Assembly: GCF_039555335.1 (NCBI RefSeq)
Contig: NC_092636.1
Span: 59,399,991 to 59,463,990 of the forward strand
From: Amphiura filiformis
Taxonomy: Eukaryota; Echinodermata; Ophiuroidea; Amphilepidida; Amphiuridae
Direction of reading: 5' to 3'
Length of the DNA: 64,000 bases
A model generated the notes under the pieces. The model did not search any database, was not told the DNA's origin, and was given only the letters and a program-made list of their open reading frames with translations. Below, piece after piece: positions 1 through 12,302 of the stretch. The position numbers and the translations under genes are program-made. Every line of letters begins with the position of its first letter. Within the stretch, counting starts at the first letter, position 1.

Positions 1-550
1 TAGTTAATGTTATAGGTAATAGTACATTGCCTAGTTAACGTCGCTGTGTGAAAAATAACCGGCCAATATTAAAAGTACTCTTCTAAAATTCTAGACAATA
101 TAGTTTTGTAACATGTCCTAAATTTTTAGCTAATTTAGGTGTTTGGAGAGGGTCGTACTTTTGTGTTTTAGGAAGGACATGTAAACGACAGATAACACCA
201 AAAATATGAAGAAATTATTTCCAAACCGTGTTAAGTCAAAAATCATTATGTTGCTCATTTTCAAGAATGCTGGTTTACAAAAAGCACGACATTGTCTGAT
301 TTCGTGAACAAAGCCACACATAACATTGTTTCCTTTCGTTTCCTTTATAATCGGTTACTCAACTGAAGCTATGAATACCAGCTTTATTGCGATATCGCAC
401 ATGAAAACAGTCACTTGTGCACAACCAGAGAAGATCCGATTTAATCAGTTGAGCTGTTTCAATGAGTGTTATCTTGGTTTAATAGCTTTTAATGGGGTTA
501 AGTCCTGCAAAGGTCGAGATGAATTCTACTGCAGACATGACTGCATCATG
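1..550 (-). repeat. Dispersed repeat, inverted partner of 49552-50338
   Basis: This segment matches 49552-50338 in reverse complement, from the ATGATGCAGTCATGTC end (near 540 here) to the ATAACAT end (near 10 here). The copy may continue left of the window. The partner has an extra internal duplication of roughly 230 bases. No coding capacity is conserved between the copies, and the open frames in it look fortuitous. The class is unknown. Confidence 0.75.
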
Positions 551-923
551 TTGTTCCTACTGATTTCTCTATAGAAGCTTATAGAGTTACACGGTAAGCA
601 ATGGCAAATAAATAGGGATTTTGTGAAAATCTACTGCCTGGATGAAACATGCTCCGATCTTACTGATATTTTAGCACAATACTAGTATGTACCCCGGTAA
701 AATTCTCCGAGAGTTCCAAGTCGATCCGAGAAAAAAAAAAGTGTTTTTCCCCACATAGTACTGGCCAAAGTATTGCAATATAGCTGAAAAATGTAGAATT
801 CGAACATTCATTCAATATCCTGTCGCTTTCACATTACGTACATGTACAAGATGACAATAAGAATAGGCTAATCAATGCGATGGAAGGTGTTCACTGTGTT
901 GACATCATGATATTTTCAGCGCC
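551..923. other. Stretch without recognised feature
   Basis: AT-rich sequence between two repeats. I see no exon, terminal repeat or tandem array in it. Confidence 0.4.
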
Positions 924-1393
924 TTAAAGCCATATTATAACATTTGCTGTTGAAGACGCCCTCACTGATTTTTTTAAATTCATTTTTTACACGATTATAT
1001 TGTACTGTATTAAACCAATATACCCTGCAAATGTCAAGACTCTAGGTGCTGTAGTTTTGTCAAAATCCGAGATTTTGAATAAAGCGCCGGAACCGGCGTC
1101 TTATTATTACGATGGAATTATTAGTCGAACACATACACGATGTTCATAACACATAGTACGTACACGGCGTGCGGGACGGGACGGTGATCTACACAACAAA
1201 GGGTCGTATCATAACATGACCGAAGGAGTGGTACGTATTGGCGACATATGCGCTGGTAGTAAATTCAATTTTCTTTGCTTTGCCGTAGTTGTTCGGCTCA
1301 AAAATAAAAGGGATGTATCTGACAGTAAAACTAACATTTTATGGCAAAAAATGCTAATCTATTTTGTATGATAATGTTATAATATGGCTTTAA
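924..1393 (+). mobile_element. TTAA-flanked MITE, family 1 (470 bp)
   Basis: The element is bounded by TTAA on both sides and has terminal inverted repeats AGCCATATTATAACAT / ATGTTATAATATGGCT. A second copy of exactly the same length lies in opposite orientation at 42306-42775, inside a LINE. TTAA target duplications are the signature of piggyBac-type transposition. No transposase frame is present, so it is non-autonomous. Confidence 0.85.
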
Positions 1394-1618
1394 AATCAAC
1401 ATTGGACCTTGAACTTCATGTGTGGAAATTCTCATGCTTCTATATACTAAAAAGTGCACAATGTTTTAGCTTAGCAGCTGTACTAAAGGACTAAATGACT
1501 GGGAGACTCGATCAAAAGTCTCACACCAAAAATATTGTAGCTCATTGTCTTGTATATATGTTCACGGCGTGGCGTAACCACGCAATTGAAATTCCGGAAT
1601 TTAAATGATATTTTCGCC
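1394..1618. other. Spacer between two elements
   Basis: No feature is recognised. The final nine bases, ATTTTCGCC, are the target duplication of the next element. Confidence 0.4.
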
Positions 1619-1990
1619 CAGAGGATGATTTAAGGAAGCCCCATCATGCACTGTAAAAGTGTTATCACTAGAGTTTCAACTGCCACTTTACTTTTCAAAT
1701 CCCATTGAACTCTGTGCAAAAGATGTTGTTTTAGAATTGCCCGTGTGTCATTATTACGTGGTCGATTTCAGATCTAAAGTGATTTATGCATGAAGGATGA
1801 TTCACACCTTCTGTAGATAACATAAAATGTGAAATCGACCAACCTTTTGTAGGTGTTTTTATAGTAAATATATCTGTCAAAATTCAAATTTCACCATACA
1901 CGTGTGTATGCAGTGGGCAGTGGTGTCATGTTCACTCACACAGCTGTGCTAACCGCAAGACTTGCTGGGAAGTGCTTAAATCATCCTCTG
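1619..1990. mobile_element. Mutator-like MITE with 9-bp target duplication
   Basis: Terminal inverted repeats CAGAGGATGATTTAAG / CTTAAATCATCCTCTG are flanked on both sides by ATTTTCGCC (1610-1618 and 1991-1999). A 9-bp duplication is typical of the Mutator (MULE) superfamily. No open frame is present. A partial relative lies at about 33235-33405, in intron 6 of the channel gene. Confidence 0.75.
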
Positions 1991-2363
1991 ATTTTCGCCC
2001 AAGCACCACTTCCATGCAACTGATCTACCTCCGTAACCAAAGGCATGGGCAGTTTGTGGAAGTTTCGTCGTCTCTGCGTTTAGACGTTACCTCCATTATT
2101 GTATACGCACTGGAATGAAGTGGAATACACGCATTATGTCACAACATGTGACGCCTTCCATCCCATTGATTAGCCTGAACTTATATACTTATATAGAGTT
2201 TTTCACATGTAATGGCAAACTGTTCCAGAGTTCAGTGGCAGCAAAAGAAAATTAGCGATGACCATACTGAGTAGGAGGTGATGAGCTGAGCTGAACTGAG
2301 CTGAGCTGTTTAGTCGAAATTGTGTAGAAGATCAAAGACTATGTGGAGGCGTACAATGTTGTG
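1991..2363. other. Spacer with short GAGCT repeat
   Basis: No gene is seen. A short run of degenerate GAGCT pentamers sits around 2281-2310, next to the following element. Confidence 0.4.
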
Positions 2364-3429
2364 CAGGGTGTCCCAGAAAAGAATACCGAGTGAATGACAT
2401 AAGTCGCGAAATAGACATTGGAATCATTTTTTAAAAATGTAACGCATAGCTCATTTTATTGTGCACCACGTGGGCATCAATTGTTTTTGATTCGATTGAC
2501 TGGTTGCGAAGAAATTAACGATTACATAATGCGTGCATCAATGCAGTTCATTCCAAGTTTGATCAACAGGCGTTTTTTTTTCACACTCGTTCACCCCTTC
2601 CAAAAGTTTGTATCTCATTAAATTTAGTCCTCATTATCTATTTTATAATCCGACGGCGTTATGTTATTCATGCTTTCACTGAAGATGGACAACAGTTTGT
2701 CGGAGAAATTTCTGCAATTGGAAGCTTCTCGGCTTTAATTCTTTATGTTGTGCAAAATGCAAATATGTTATATTTTAACTTTCCAAAGAACATTTGCGCC
2801 AAATATGACAATGATCAAGCGCTTTAACAGCTTTACGTGTGATTTTTGATATCATGCAACATCATGTTGAAGTTTTAAAATGTTTAGACTTTGCATTAAC
2901 ATTTCTTGGAAATATTCCAAAAACATCAATGTGTGTTAGAAAACTTTTTAGCCAGCTTAATTTCTTTATGCAATACTTCTTTATGCAATAATTATTTCAA
3001 CATTAACGCAAAAAGATATTTACAAGTACCAAACATCATTTACATGCAAGTTTTCATTTTCAGTATCTTGCAGTTTTTAAAACTTGAACAAAACCTAATC
3101 AAATGTTTTGCAGGAAACGGAATGTTTAAAAAGAACGAAAAGGATTCACAGAACAAAATATAAAGCTTGTCGACAGTTAACCACTGGGTGGGCATTGTGT
3201 TGTACTTGAATGATCTTTCTGTCAAACTACTTGGAATGAAGTGAATTGACGCATGCGTTATATAATCGCTCATTTCTTTGCAATCAGTCGACCGATTCAG
3301 ATATAATTTGTGTATAAGATGCATAATAAGATGTGCTACACGCTGGTTTTAAAATGTTTGGATTTTGATGCCTATTTCTCGACTTATGTCCGAATTCATT
3401 CACCTGGTAATTATTTCTGGGACACCCTG
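2364..3429. mobile_element. Terminal-inverted-repeat element, CAGGGTGTCCCAGAAA ends
   Basis: The ends CAGGGTGTCCCAGAAA and TTTCTGGGACACCCTG face each other. Weaker inverted similarity runs about 190 bases inward; for example 2510-2560 pairs with 3230-3290. The right flank is TA and the left flank TG, so the target duplication is unclear. The ends resemble Tc1/mariner-superfamily termini. The centre (about 2570-3220) holds no recognisable transposase. Confidence 0.7.
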
Positions 3430-3605
3430 TATTAGTTCTTGAAGATAAGACAGGTGCAAAACCATGAATACATTTGTATGTGAGGAGGAGAACTTAGTAT
3501 AATGCGGTAGTTCACAGATTTTTGACTCAATACAAATCATGGAGGATTGGATACGTAATGTGAAAACGACTCTGGATAAACTAACAATTTTTTTTTCTTG
3601 ACCAG

Positions 3606-3708
3606 TGTTCTTCTCTTAATTTTTTCAAACAGAATATTCCAGACTATATCATCTTTGGTACTAGTATTTCTCAGTATTTTAGAAGTAGTACATTCACACA
3701 ATGACCAG
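3606..3708 (+). CDS. Exon A of TNFR-like gene: hydrophobic leader
   Basis: The acceptor is a T-rich tract ending CTTGACCAG and the donor is CAG|GTAGGT. The first base completes a codon begun upstream, and the exon ends on a codon boundary. It encodes about 34 residues containing the run SSLVLVFLSILEVV, which suits a signal-peptide core. Confidence 0.5.
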
Positions 3709-6076
3709 GTAGGTTGTATACTTTCTTTGGAGCGTAGCCTACCTAAAGAAATACGTTTTATTCAATTTGTGTTGGGATGGGAGGTGATTTGCGTGCAAGC
3801 ATTCATAGATGCATTGTGTATGTGTCTATCTTATCTTTCTCTCCGTCTTGTGCTACCCGCTTTGTGTGGTCCATTTATAAACGCATTGCTGCTTGAATCA
3901 AATAATTTATAGGTCCTAGATTGCGTAAACCACGTCTGTTTGACCTCACACGAAAACCCCACTCGAACCCATATCGATGTCAGTCAGTGTTGCGGATGAC
4001 TATAGTGAAAACACAAAAGCTTGTATAGCTTTTGTTCTCGATCGATCAAGATCCCAGTTGTAAAATTAACTGACTCCATGCATGTTCATCCAGACATCCA
4101 CGCCAAGCAGGCAATATAGGCATCATTCAACACATTAATGGTATCTAATATGTATGTCTATATCTATTTGTGTTGTGTTAATGAGAGCAAAATTTTCCTT
4201 GAGGCATAATTTTTTTTTTATGAAATGAAAAATCGTTATTTTTCTTTTCAGGACATTTTTCCTCAATCGCAATGGACCGGAGGCTGTCATGATGACTGTG
4301 GCTTATCTTACGAAGAGTTCTGCCAGACACAGCCGTTTCCTATATGCATGGATTGTAGCATCTACTGCTTGGAGGGCGAAGCTTTTTATTCTATCAAAGA
4401 CTGCCGGGCTTACTGCCCTGGTAGGTAAATGTTTGTTAACTGCATAGGCCTAACTTCCTTTTGTAATTGTTTCGCCTCAGCTTTTCATTTGATCATTTTT
4501 GAACATTGCATTAAATGAGGAAAGTCCGATTGGTAGCCTAATTCCATCATAATGTATTTTGGTAGTACTTAAATTGAAACCTGCATTTTGGTCATTAGCT
4601 ATGGCTTGATTCAATATTTTGATTCAATTAAGGATAACCCAGATTTATAAGCCAAACATGTGTTAAAATTGGGAAAATCTTGGGATTGTCACACAATATT
4701 CTCAGAGACCTTCAAATGCGCATTTATCTCACATCTAATTAAAAGTCTTAAGAAACCAGGATGAAACTCCACAGTTGAGGAATTTGGGTCAAGTTCATTC
4801 AATCACAGTTACACTCTACAGCATATGATAAAAATCGGACCAACAACGGTCCATTCTCCTTTAAAGAAGGAACCGTGTAATTGTTGGTCTGCCTATGGTA
4901 CCACCTGATAGGCCTAACGTTTGTAACTGGAAAAGATTGCGTATATGTTATCTTATTATTTCTTGAAAAGCTAAAAATTAACTTTCTTCGTCAAGCTTCA
5001 ACTTAGAGAATAAGTCAGTCATCAATTATGATACTCAAACTATTTTGCATAAATTAAAAACGACTGATTCAAACCTTTGTCCTCATACCGTAGTCCCAGT
5101 ATAACGGCATGAACTTATCTACATTAATAATGATATGAATGTAGATAAGATTATAGTGGTGAACCTTGTCACACAAGAATTAAAATCAGATATAAAGATA
5201 TATGGTCAGTCATGTTAATTAAAGGGACAAGCACAATAGAAGTGTATTGTGTTTAACATTGTTAATTTTAATCTGCATAATTAATTAGGGTTAATTTTTT
5301 GAAAAAATAAAATGAACTCTAATAGCCTCTAATTAATTATGCAGATTAAACGTAGCAAAATGCTAAACGTATTATACTTCTATTTACTTGTACTATTGTA
5401 CCAAGTCTCAACTAGATAGTCCTTTATATAGTTAGGCTACTTGGCAAACGAAGTGGTCAATTACGAAAAAGGTGTATTACTCTGCAGAAATAAACTACAC
5501 TATTTAAAGCTAAATAACCAAAACTGGTGGGAAAATATGACCTGACCTGAACCCTTCCCTACTACTACAACCCTCCCCTGCCCCACTAATCAATGTTGGA
5601 TGTTTCTAGGGGTGCATGACCAAAAAACAACAACTACCAACATTGATCAGGGGAATGAGGGGGGGGGTATTTGAAGTACCTAAGTTAAAGGTGTCGTACA
5701 ATGAGCGGGAATGTAGTTAGGTTGCTATCATACAATTAAGGGGGGAAGTTCGTGATCACTAATTTTACTTTCCAATATTTAACTTTCTCCTTTTTTCTAC
5801 ATAGCCTACTTTCTCGCCATGATGACGTCGACGACAACAAATAGTCCTTCAACACATCAAATACCACTTCCAAGCAACTGGACAATTGGCCTCATTATTG
5901 GGGTTGCTATCAGCTGCTATCGGAGGTGCTGTAACGGTAGCTGTTGTTTGTGGCGTAGTTTTCGTATATAGAAATGTGCGAAAATTAAGTGGAGGGAAGG
6001 GAATGACGCTGGTAATTCTACAATTGTGAGACACCCCGACGAAGATGATTCTCCTCCACTACCAGAAGAACTATAA
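3606..6076 (+). CDS. TNF-receptor-like membrane protein, 5'-incomplete, with two frameshifts
   Basis: Three phase-compatible exons are visible. Exon A (3606-3708) follows a pyrimidine tract and CAG. It encodes a very hydrophobic leader ending near HSHNDQ and has no in-frame ATG, so the start must lie in an unseen upstream exon. Exon B (4252-4420) encodes a module with eight cysteines. Its C-x2-C-x3-C-x11-C-x3-C core (CMDC, then KDCRAYC) resembles small TNFR-superfamily modules such as those of BCMA/TACI. Exon C (5805-6076) encodes a Ser/Thr-rich stalk, a membrane segment and an acidic, proline-containing tail. Introns are 543 and 1384 bases. In exon C the membrane segment reads in another frame than stalk and tail: one base too many near the G run at 5899-5903 and one too few near 5993-6001. 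Such compensating shifts fit either assembly errors or a decaying gene. Predicted role: type I surface receptor. Confidence 0.55.
4252..4420 (+). CDS. Exon B of TNFR-like gene: cysteine-rich module
   Basis: The acceptor is TTTTCTTTTCAG and the donor G|GTAGGT, leaving phase 1. The exon starts in the phase that exon A leaves. Eight cysteines lie in 56 residues. The next exon, joined here, restores a codon and keeps the stalk frame open. Confidence 0.6.
4421..5804 (+). other. Intron of TNFR-like gene, with small hairpins
   Basis: This intron contains an imperfect palindrome of about 180 bases at 5215-5395, with arms around TAATCTGCATAATTAATTA and its complement. This could be a small foldback element. 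A shorter hairpin lies near 4826-4892. No exon is seen. Confidence 0.45.
5805..6076 (+). CDS. Exon C of TNFR-like gene: stalk, membrane segment, tail (two frameshifts)
   Basis: The acceptor is TTTTTTCTACATAG. The stalk frame runs to about 5902 and reads STTTNSPSTHQIPLPSNW. The hydrophobic segment AAIGGAVTVAVVCGVVFVY followed by basic RNVRK lies in the frame beginning 5913. The tail ending PPLPEEL-stop (6074-6076) is back in the stalk frame. Without the shifts the protein would stop within the membrane segment. Confidence 0.5.
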
Positions 6077-6299
6077 GATCATGTGCTGGTTAAATCACTT
6101 CTTTGCAAGGACCAAAGCAGTGCGACTCTCTATTACATCGTATACATGACGACTAAACATATTTTGTTTGGTTAGAAGATTAAATAAGACTCATCACAGA
6201 ATTCAGGTCCAGAATTAGGTTTAATATCACAAAAGGGTACGACCTTTGACATGTTTGCTTATAATATAACTCAGAAACGTTGTTATAACAGAGGAATAG

Positions 6300-7110
6300 G
6301 ATTAAGGTGTATGTGATTTGAACACAATCACCATGTGCCGCCTACCGTAGATAGCATTTAATCTGATACATAATTGTGTGATGCCTTCAGTAATTCACAA
6401 AATAGGATGTGTTCAGTTCAGTAGCATTTTAAAATCATCAAGATGTGCTCTCTTGAGAAGATAGCATTATGTTGTCTTTTAATATCACATAAATCATTAT
6501 TTTGCTATCTTCGTTGGATATAAATTACACAGCAATTACATGTTGTGTTCAGTAAATTATAGTATTTAATCATACCCACCACCAAAGGTTTTTAACAGAT
6601 ATCGTCACAAAATGATTTGCTTTCGTTAGAAGACAGCATTTCACTTAATCACCATGTGCTGTCTACAGTAGATAGCATTTAATTTTATCCATAATCATGA
6701 GATGTTTTCAATGAATCGCATAACAGGATGCGATCTTTAGAAAATAGCTTGTGATGTTTTCAGTTCAGAAGGTAGCATTAATCACCTTCAAGATGTGCTG
6801 TCGCCTTTTAACATCACACATTATCATTAATGACACACCATGGTATATTATTATTATATCATTTATCGTAACTTCAATCATATCATTTAATCGCTCAATA
6901 TGATTTGCTGTCGTTAGACTACAGTAGATAGCATGTAAATTTGATCATACCCTGCATCATGTGCTGTCATCAATGGATTGAATTTTATCGCACAACAGGA
7001 TGCCTTGTCTTTTATAGATAGCATTCAAACACAAAACCATTTAGCCATAGAATATAGACCAAACTCATCTGCTGTCTTCTGTAGATAACAATAGCATGAA
7101 TAGGTCAAGA
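6300..7110. repeat. Degenerate tandem repeat, motif ATGTGCTGTC ... AGATAGCATTTAAT
   Basis: Variants of ATGTGCTGTC and AGATAGCATTTAA recur many times over 800 bases, with spacing near 100-150 bases and occasional inversions. The unit boundaries are blurred by divergence. There are no open frames. The array lies downstream of the TNFR-like gene. Confidence 0.5.
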
Positions 7111-7533
7111 ACTACATATGTCAGTGTTCATAGCTACCTTATTTTATAATAGAACATTATTAGACTTCTTATCCATTTTATTAAAAAAGAAAAGTGAGAA
7201 AATACAACCGAATAATGAATGGCAACTACATCGGACACATTATTTGGGTGTAACAGATACTGCATTAGGCTTACCCTATATTTCTTAATTATACACTCGT
7301 ATGGAAATCACCCACTTGCTTTGTTATTGCAACATATTTTAATTAAGCGTTAACAACTTAAAAACACACTATTGGTGATATCAGGCCTATTAGAAAATAT
7401 GAAAATAGTTCATAAAAATTAAAAAATTTTAAGTAAACAATTCAGTTGTAATAACCTATTCAATTAAAGGGTTAACAGCACATCTGGAATTATTCATAAA
7501 GTGTTACACAAGCTCAGCATTTTATGGCATAAC

Positions 7534-8137
7534 TTAAGGGCTGGGGTATGAACGTTTGGACAGTATTTATTGTGGGACATTAGAGCACATCATACATATC
7601 GAATTGCATTCTGAATACGAAGAATGGCCTTCTGATATCAAATAATTTGGATTTTTGAAATTCGCAATGTAATACACATTTTATGGCAAATCATTAAAAT
7701 TGATATTTTTGATATTTAACAGTACTCGAAGTAAACTTTATAAATCTGATGATTTATACTTAAAGTGTATGTAGGTGGGATAAAAAGCCGACGATCAATT
7801 GAACATTTTGACCTTTCGTATTGAAGATATGGATTTTTTTTAAAAAAAAAAAAAAAAAAATTAGGTCTTTTTGGGAAAAAAATCCATATCTTGAATATGA
7901 AAGGTCAAAATTTTCAATTGATCGTCGGCTTTTCCTCCCAGCTACACACACTTTAAGAGTATATCATTAGATTTATAAAATTTACTTCCAGGACTGTTAT
8001 ATATCAAAAAATGAAAATTATTTGATATCAGAAAGACATGCTTCGTATTCAGAATGCACTTCGATACGTCTGAGGTGCTCTCATGTCCCATAAAAATACT
8101 GTCGAAACGCTCAAAACGCTCATTCCAGATCCCTTAA
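7534..8137. mobile_element. TTAA-flanked palindromic MITE, family 2 (604 bp)
   Basis: TTAA flanks both ends, with related termini GGGCTGGGGTATGAACG and GGGATCTGGAATGAGCG when read inward. Nearly the whole element folds back on itself, with an A/T homopolymer at the centre (7834-7860). A second copy at 46914-48935 carries an extra insertion. Non-autonomous. Confidence 0.8.
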
Positions 8138-8342
8138 TCCATGATAATAACATTTTTGAACTCGCCAAGATCCTGTCCATGTAAAAGAACATAGTGATAT
8201 GTAAGGACAAGGTTACCTGCCCAAATCTTAGTATAAACATTTAGTAATTGCTGGTATTTAGTTCCTGCACAAACTTGCCAGTTGATCAGGCCAATGCTTT
8301 TGGACCTTTAAGAACTGTTTAACAAATGATCTTGAGCTAGCC

Positions 8343-8650
8343 TATACGCCGTAGAAGTGACGTCATAATCGGATTAACTACCATAGCAATAGATGAATAC
8401 AATTTTTGAATAGACCGCCCTGCACTATAAGATGATTGCACTAATCACCTGTGTATGTCAGCAAACATAGATTGAATACATATACCGCTCTTTTCAAAGA
8501 TACTAATCTTACAGGTGCAAGTGATCAGCCTTTCTATGACATCGATGGTTTCTATGACAACGTTGTAGTGCAGGGCGGTATAATCAAAATTGTATTCATC
8601 TATTGCTATGGTAGTTAATCCGATTAACTACGTCACTTCTACGGCGTATA
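8343..8650. mobile_element. Palindromic MITE, family 3 (TATACGCCGTAGAAG ends)
   Basis: Arms beginning TATACGCCGTAGAAGTGACG pair with the complementary arm ending at 8650. The internal sequence is also partly palindromic. Three related copies lie in tandem at 14629-15484 and half copies occur near 17015-17292. No coding capacity. Confidence 0.8.
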
Positions 8651-8674
8651 TTCGTTGGCATAATCAGAAACATT

Positions 8675-9212
8675 GAGCGTGTTTATAGTGAGCCAGATTA
8701 TCCGGTATTTAGCGTATAAGTACATCTTATACGGTATTGGTCGCCACTATAAACAGACCAATAGCGCTATTTGCCGCACATATTATACGGAACTGATATC
8801 CTTCGAAATCGATGGATATTGCAGTATATTCATTCCGTATACGGCCACTATAAACAGACAATGATTAACGATACCGTTATTCAAGGAAGTGGAGCAGGGT
8901 CATATAACTCTCCGAGCTCATATTTGTCACTGTAATAACACATCAGCTACAAATATGGTACGGTACTGTAGCAATAATGTTAAAAAGTAGGCCGGTATCG
9001 TTTCGACGGCACACTATTTGAAACTGGCACCATATTTGTGTCTCCCACATTGCATTGCGGTGAACACGATGAGTTCAACCACCTCGGATTCAGAATAGCG
9101 TTATTGGTCGCCACTATAAACAGCCGAGATAACGGATATGTCACATTCCAGCCTAATCCCATATGCGTATAAAGATACCGTATAAATACCGTACACCACT
9201 ATAAACACGCTC
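8675..9212. mobile_element. TIR element with repeated CACTATAAACAG subterminal motif
   Basis: The termini are GAGCGTGTTTATAGTG and CACTATAAACACGCTC. The motif GTCGCCACTATAAACAG occurs internally near 8740 and 9108, and a shorter version near 8847. Repeated subterminal copies of this kind often serve as transposase-binding sites in DNA transposons. No clear target duplication and no transposase were found. A remnant of the same end appears near 14593. Confidence 0.65.
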
Positions 9213-10351
9213 GTTGAGACAGCCTCACAAGTTTTTAAAAGTATAAACCCAACAAAGTATTACCAGCTGGAAGTAAATAAGAGTTTGGGTGTAATTGAAA
9301 GACGTTGAAAAACAATATCGACCAAAGATAAAGTTTACCTCAGAATAAAATGGACAAACAGTAAGTTATGCACTTCTTTAAATGCGAAATGCGTTATATT
9401 TATCATTGGGCATTTGGCCCCATTAAGGGGGTACTACACCCCTGGCCAAAATGTGTTGAAAACAATGTTATCTAGCTAAGTGTTGTAGTGTTTGTTTTTC
9501 ATATAAAATGTTTTACCAACAGTTTCATGACCTTGTATAACTCGACTTTTAAATATTATTTAAATGTTTTTACCAAATCCATCATGTCCAAAACACCTTT
9601 ATAACGTTTTGTGCTTGCTGGGATAATATATATTGCGTCTTGTTTTTGATACGAAGTAAGGGTCCCATTCAGAAATAGCATAATTTTGAATCCTGATCAT
9701 TTTAAGACGCAGATTAAAACCCCATGGTCTACCAAAGGGCTCTGACTGGCAAAAAATGGACCATCAAATTATTTTTACTTTTGGAGTTCTGACCCCCCGA
9801 AGTTGGTCCTGGATAGACGAAGTTGTATTTTGAGGGCCCTATATCTTTTAAAGTAAAGGAGTCACAAGTTTTCTGATGCCATATTTGAATTCAACACAAA
9901 AAAGTACCCCAGGATACATACAAAGTTGTTGGGGGTTCCCTTTATACATTTATGGACCTCCAAACACTGTCTTTCGCGTTGCGACACATTTTTACGCTGA
10001 CCCCCTAAATTTCAAATTGATGCCACGGGAAAACGAAATGGAGTATGAAGCTCAAATTTTCAGGATTTTACTTCCTCATCAATATCTACCACCACACAGA
10101 AAAAGAAAAAAATTGAAGAGGTGCTGCAGTGCACATCCCTGGAGTTGACATGGAATGGCTCAGCTAGTATTATTACGTGCATCAAGGTGTTAGTATATCA
10201 TACCGTAAATATGGCGGACTACTGAAATGCATTCAACAAAAGCATGATTGCAATCTACCGCGACAGTTCGTCTCACCACGATCAAATAGGTTAATGACAA
10301 CATTTGATTGAATGGACTGCACTGCGCTATGATTCATGGTGAAGGACACTC
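9213..10351. other. No gene; isolated ends of two repeat families
   Basis: TTAAGGGGGTACTACACCCC at 9423 is the end of a TTAA element family also seen at 55864 and, diverged, at 29677-30044; no matching right end is visible. AACGTTTTGTGCTTGCTGGG near 9606-9625 resembles the end of the family at 59992-60670. The open frame at 9876-10148 has no recognisable domain. Confidence 0.45.
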
Positions 10352-10679
10352 AAATCAAATCAAATCAATCTTTATTATTCATCAATCTCAAACATTATAG
10401 CATTATTATATACAATTATTGTGTATTAACAAGATTTGATGAAGGTAGGTACATCACAAAGCCGAGGCCTGATAACGATGTACCACCTTTTAACTAACAA
10501 ATAATTATAATTTAATCAAAACAACGAATATACACATAAACATAAATAAATAAACAAAGAACCCATCTTAATTTACCATAATACAATTTTACGCAAACAA
10601 ATATTTTAGCAGTAGTATAGTATCAAGTAGTATATAGTGAATAACAGAGTCAGCACAATATGAATTATAAGAACCCATC

Positions 10680-11023
10680 TTAAAGGGCATTTCGTGATCC
10701 ACAGCCTCATCCCCCACTTTTCTCAAAAAAAGTTGAGATTTTTATATCACTGGAAACCTCTTGCTACATAATGTTTATGTACAAAATATTTCTTGCAGAT
10801 TCATTTGTTTAGCAAAGATATCATGAAATTTGAATTTCGTTCTGGTGCACCAGAACGAAATTACAACGTATTGTCTATGGAGTAGTGTAATACACATAAT
10901 CATGCATAACTCGCGAACGCAAAATCGGAATCAACTGAAATTTTGGGAATAGGTTTTTTTCGTGGATATCTGATGAAAAATGACATAAATAGAGGATGCT
11001 AGGATCACGAAATACTCCTTTAA
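10680..11023. mobile_element. TTAA-flanked MITE, family 4, nested in LINE 1 (344 bp)
   Basis: TTAA lies at both ends, and the inward-reading termini AGGGCATTTCGTGATCC and AGGAGTATTTCGTGATCC differ by an indel and a substitution. The uninterrupted site, CCCATCTTAATTTACC, is present about 120 bases upstream in the duplicated LINE tail (10562-10577), confirming a clean TTAA insertion. Confidence 0.85.
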
Positions 11024-11284
11024 TTTACCATAATACAATTTTAAGTAGGCAAATATTTTAGCAGTAGTATAGTATCAAATAGTATAGTGAATAACATAGA
11101 TTCAGCAATATGAATTGTGACACATTTGTTATCTTTTAGATACCTTAACATATTATTTTTGAATTCATTTACCAGTTTAGCTTCTTTAATTTCACTTGGC
11201 AAACTATTCCACAGCCTAGGACCAAGTGTTAAAACATCAGTGACTTTATGGATGTCAGTTCGATAATTCTCTTTCTTTCTGGTA

Positions 11285-12302
11285 TTATACTTGTGAATAG
11301 ATCGACTTCATGTTTATGAACAAGTTGTCAAATGAACTTGGTAATAGACCCATGTGATATTTGTGCTTAAATATACCCAGTTCTTTATTATACAGTTGGC
11401 ATATATTAAGTAAATTGTACTTTTCGAACAATGGTTTGGTGTGGCAAAGATACGAACTATTATTTATAATTCTTACTGCTCTTTTCTGGAGCTTCACAAG
11501 TCTGTTTAAATGATACTTATTAGCAGAAACCCATAATATTATACCGTAGCTTAAATATGGTAAGATTAGCGTACAATACAACTGATACAGGCTTGTTGTT
11601 GGTAAAAAAAGTTTAAGTTTGTTTAGGACACCAATATTTCTAGAACATGTTTTACTAATGTTGTTAATATGTGACCTCCATGTTAGGTTGTCATCAAGTG
11701 TAATGCCCAGAAATTTAACGTCATATACACGTGAAAGTTTGCATCCATCCAGAAATACATTGTGGACATCAGTTATATTCTTTGTTTGATGAGGTGTTCC
11801 AATACACATAAGGTTTGTTTTACTGGCATTCAGGGATAACTTGTTACACTTAAACCAGTTAACAATCTCCTTCAACTCTTTATTCATATTGTCACAAAGC
11901 CTTTGAATATTGTTATCAGAAAGAAAAACAGTTGTGTCATCTGCAAATAATATAAACGATAGAAGTTTGGATGTTCTGCTAATGTCATTCATATATATAA
12001 TAAATAGTAGTGGCCCCAAGATGGAGCCCTGTGGCACCCACACTGGTACAAGATGATTTTGCAGAATTAAAAGATACATATTGTTTACGGTTTGACAGAT
12101 AGTTTTCAAACCAGTTATACGGTACACCACGAAAACCATAATGGTACAATTTTTGTAATAAGATGTCATGATCAATTGTATCAAAGGCCTTTGAAAGGTC
12201 CATGAAGACACTTGCAGTATACATATTTTCATCAATAGCCTTGTTTGTATCTTTAATCAAGTCTAATACAGCCATATGTAGAGTGTTTATGATGAAACCC
12301 AT
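11285..12302 (-). pseudogene. Reverse transcriptase fragment of LINE 1
   Basis: Two overlapping frames carry the RT core. The 12302-11985 frame holds the SKAFDT block. The 12235-11285 frame holds PQGSILG, FADDTTVF and the thumb/C-terminal region typical of this clade (LGITLDDNLTWRSHI). A frameshift between them inactivates the enzyme. The catalytic aspartates of FADD remain. Confidence 0.85.

Noticed and set aside
5849..6034. Minus-strand frame over the TNFR-like exon
   Set aside because: It is antisense to the stalk and membrane segment and has no features of its own.
9876..10148. Open frame of 90 codons
   Set aside because: No domain, no splice context and no conservation elsewhere in the window; treated as chance.
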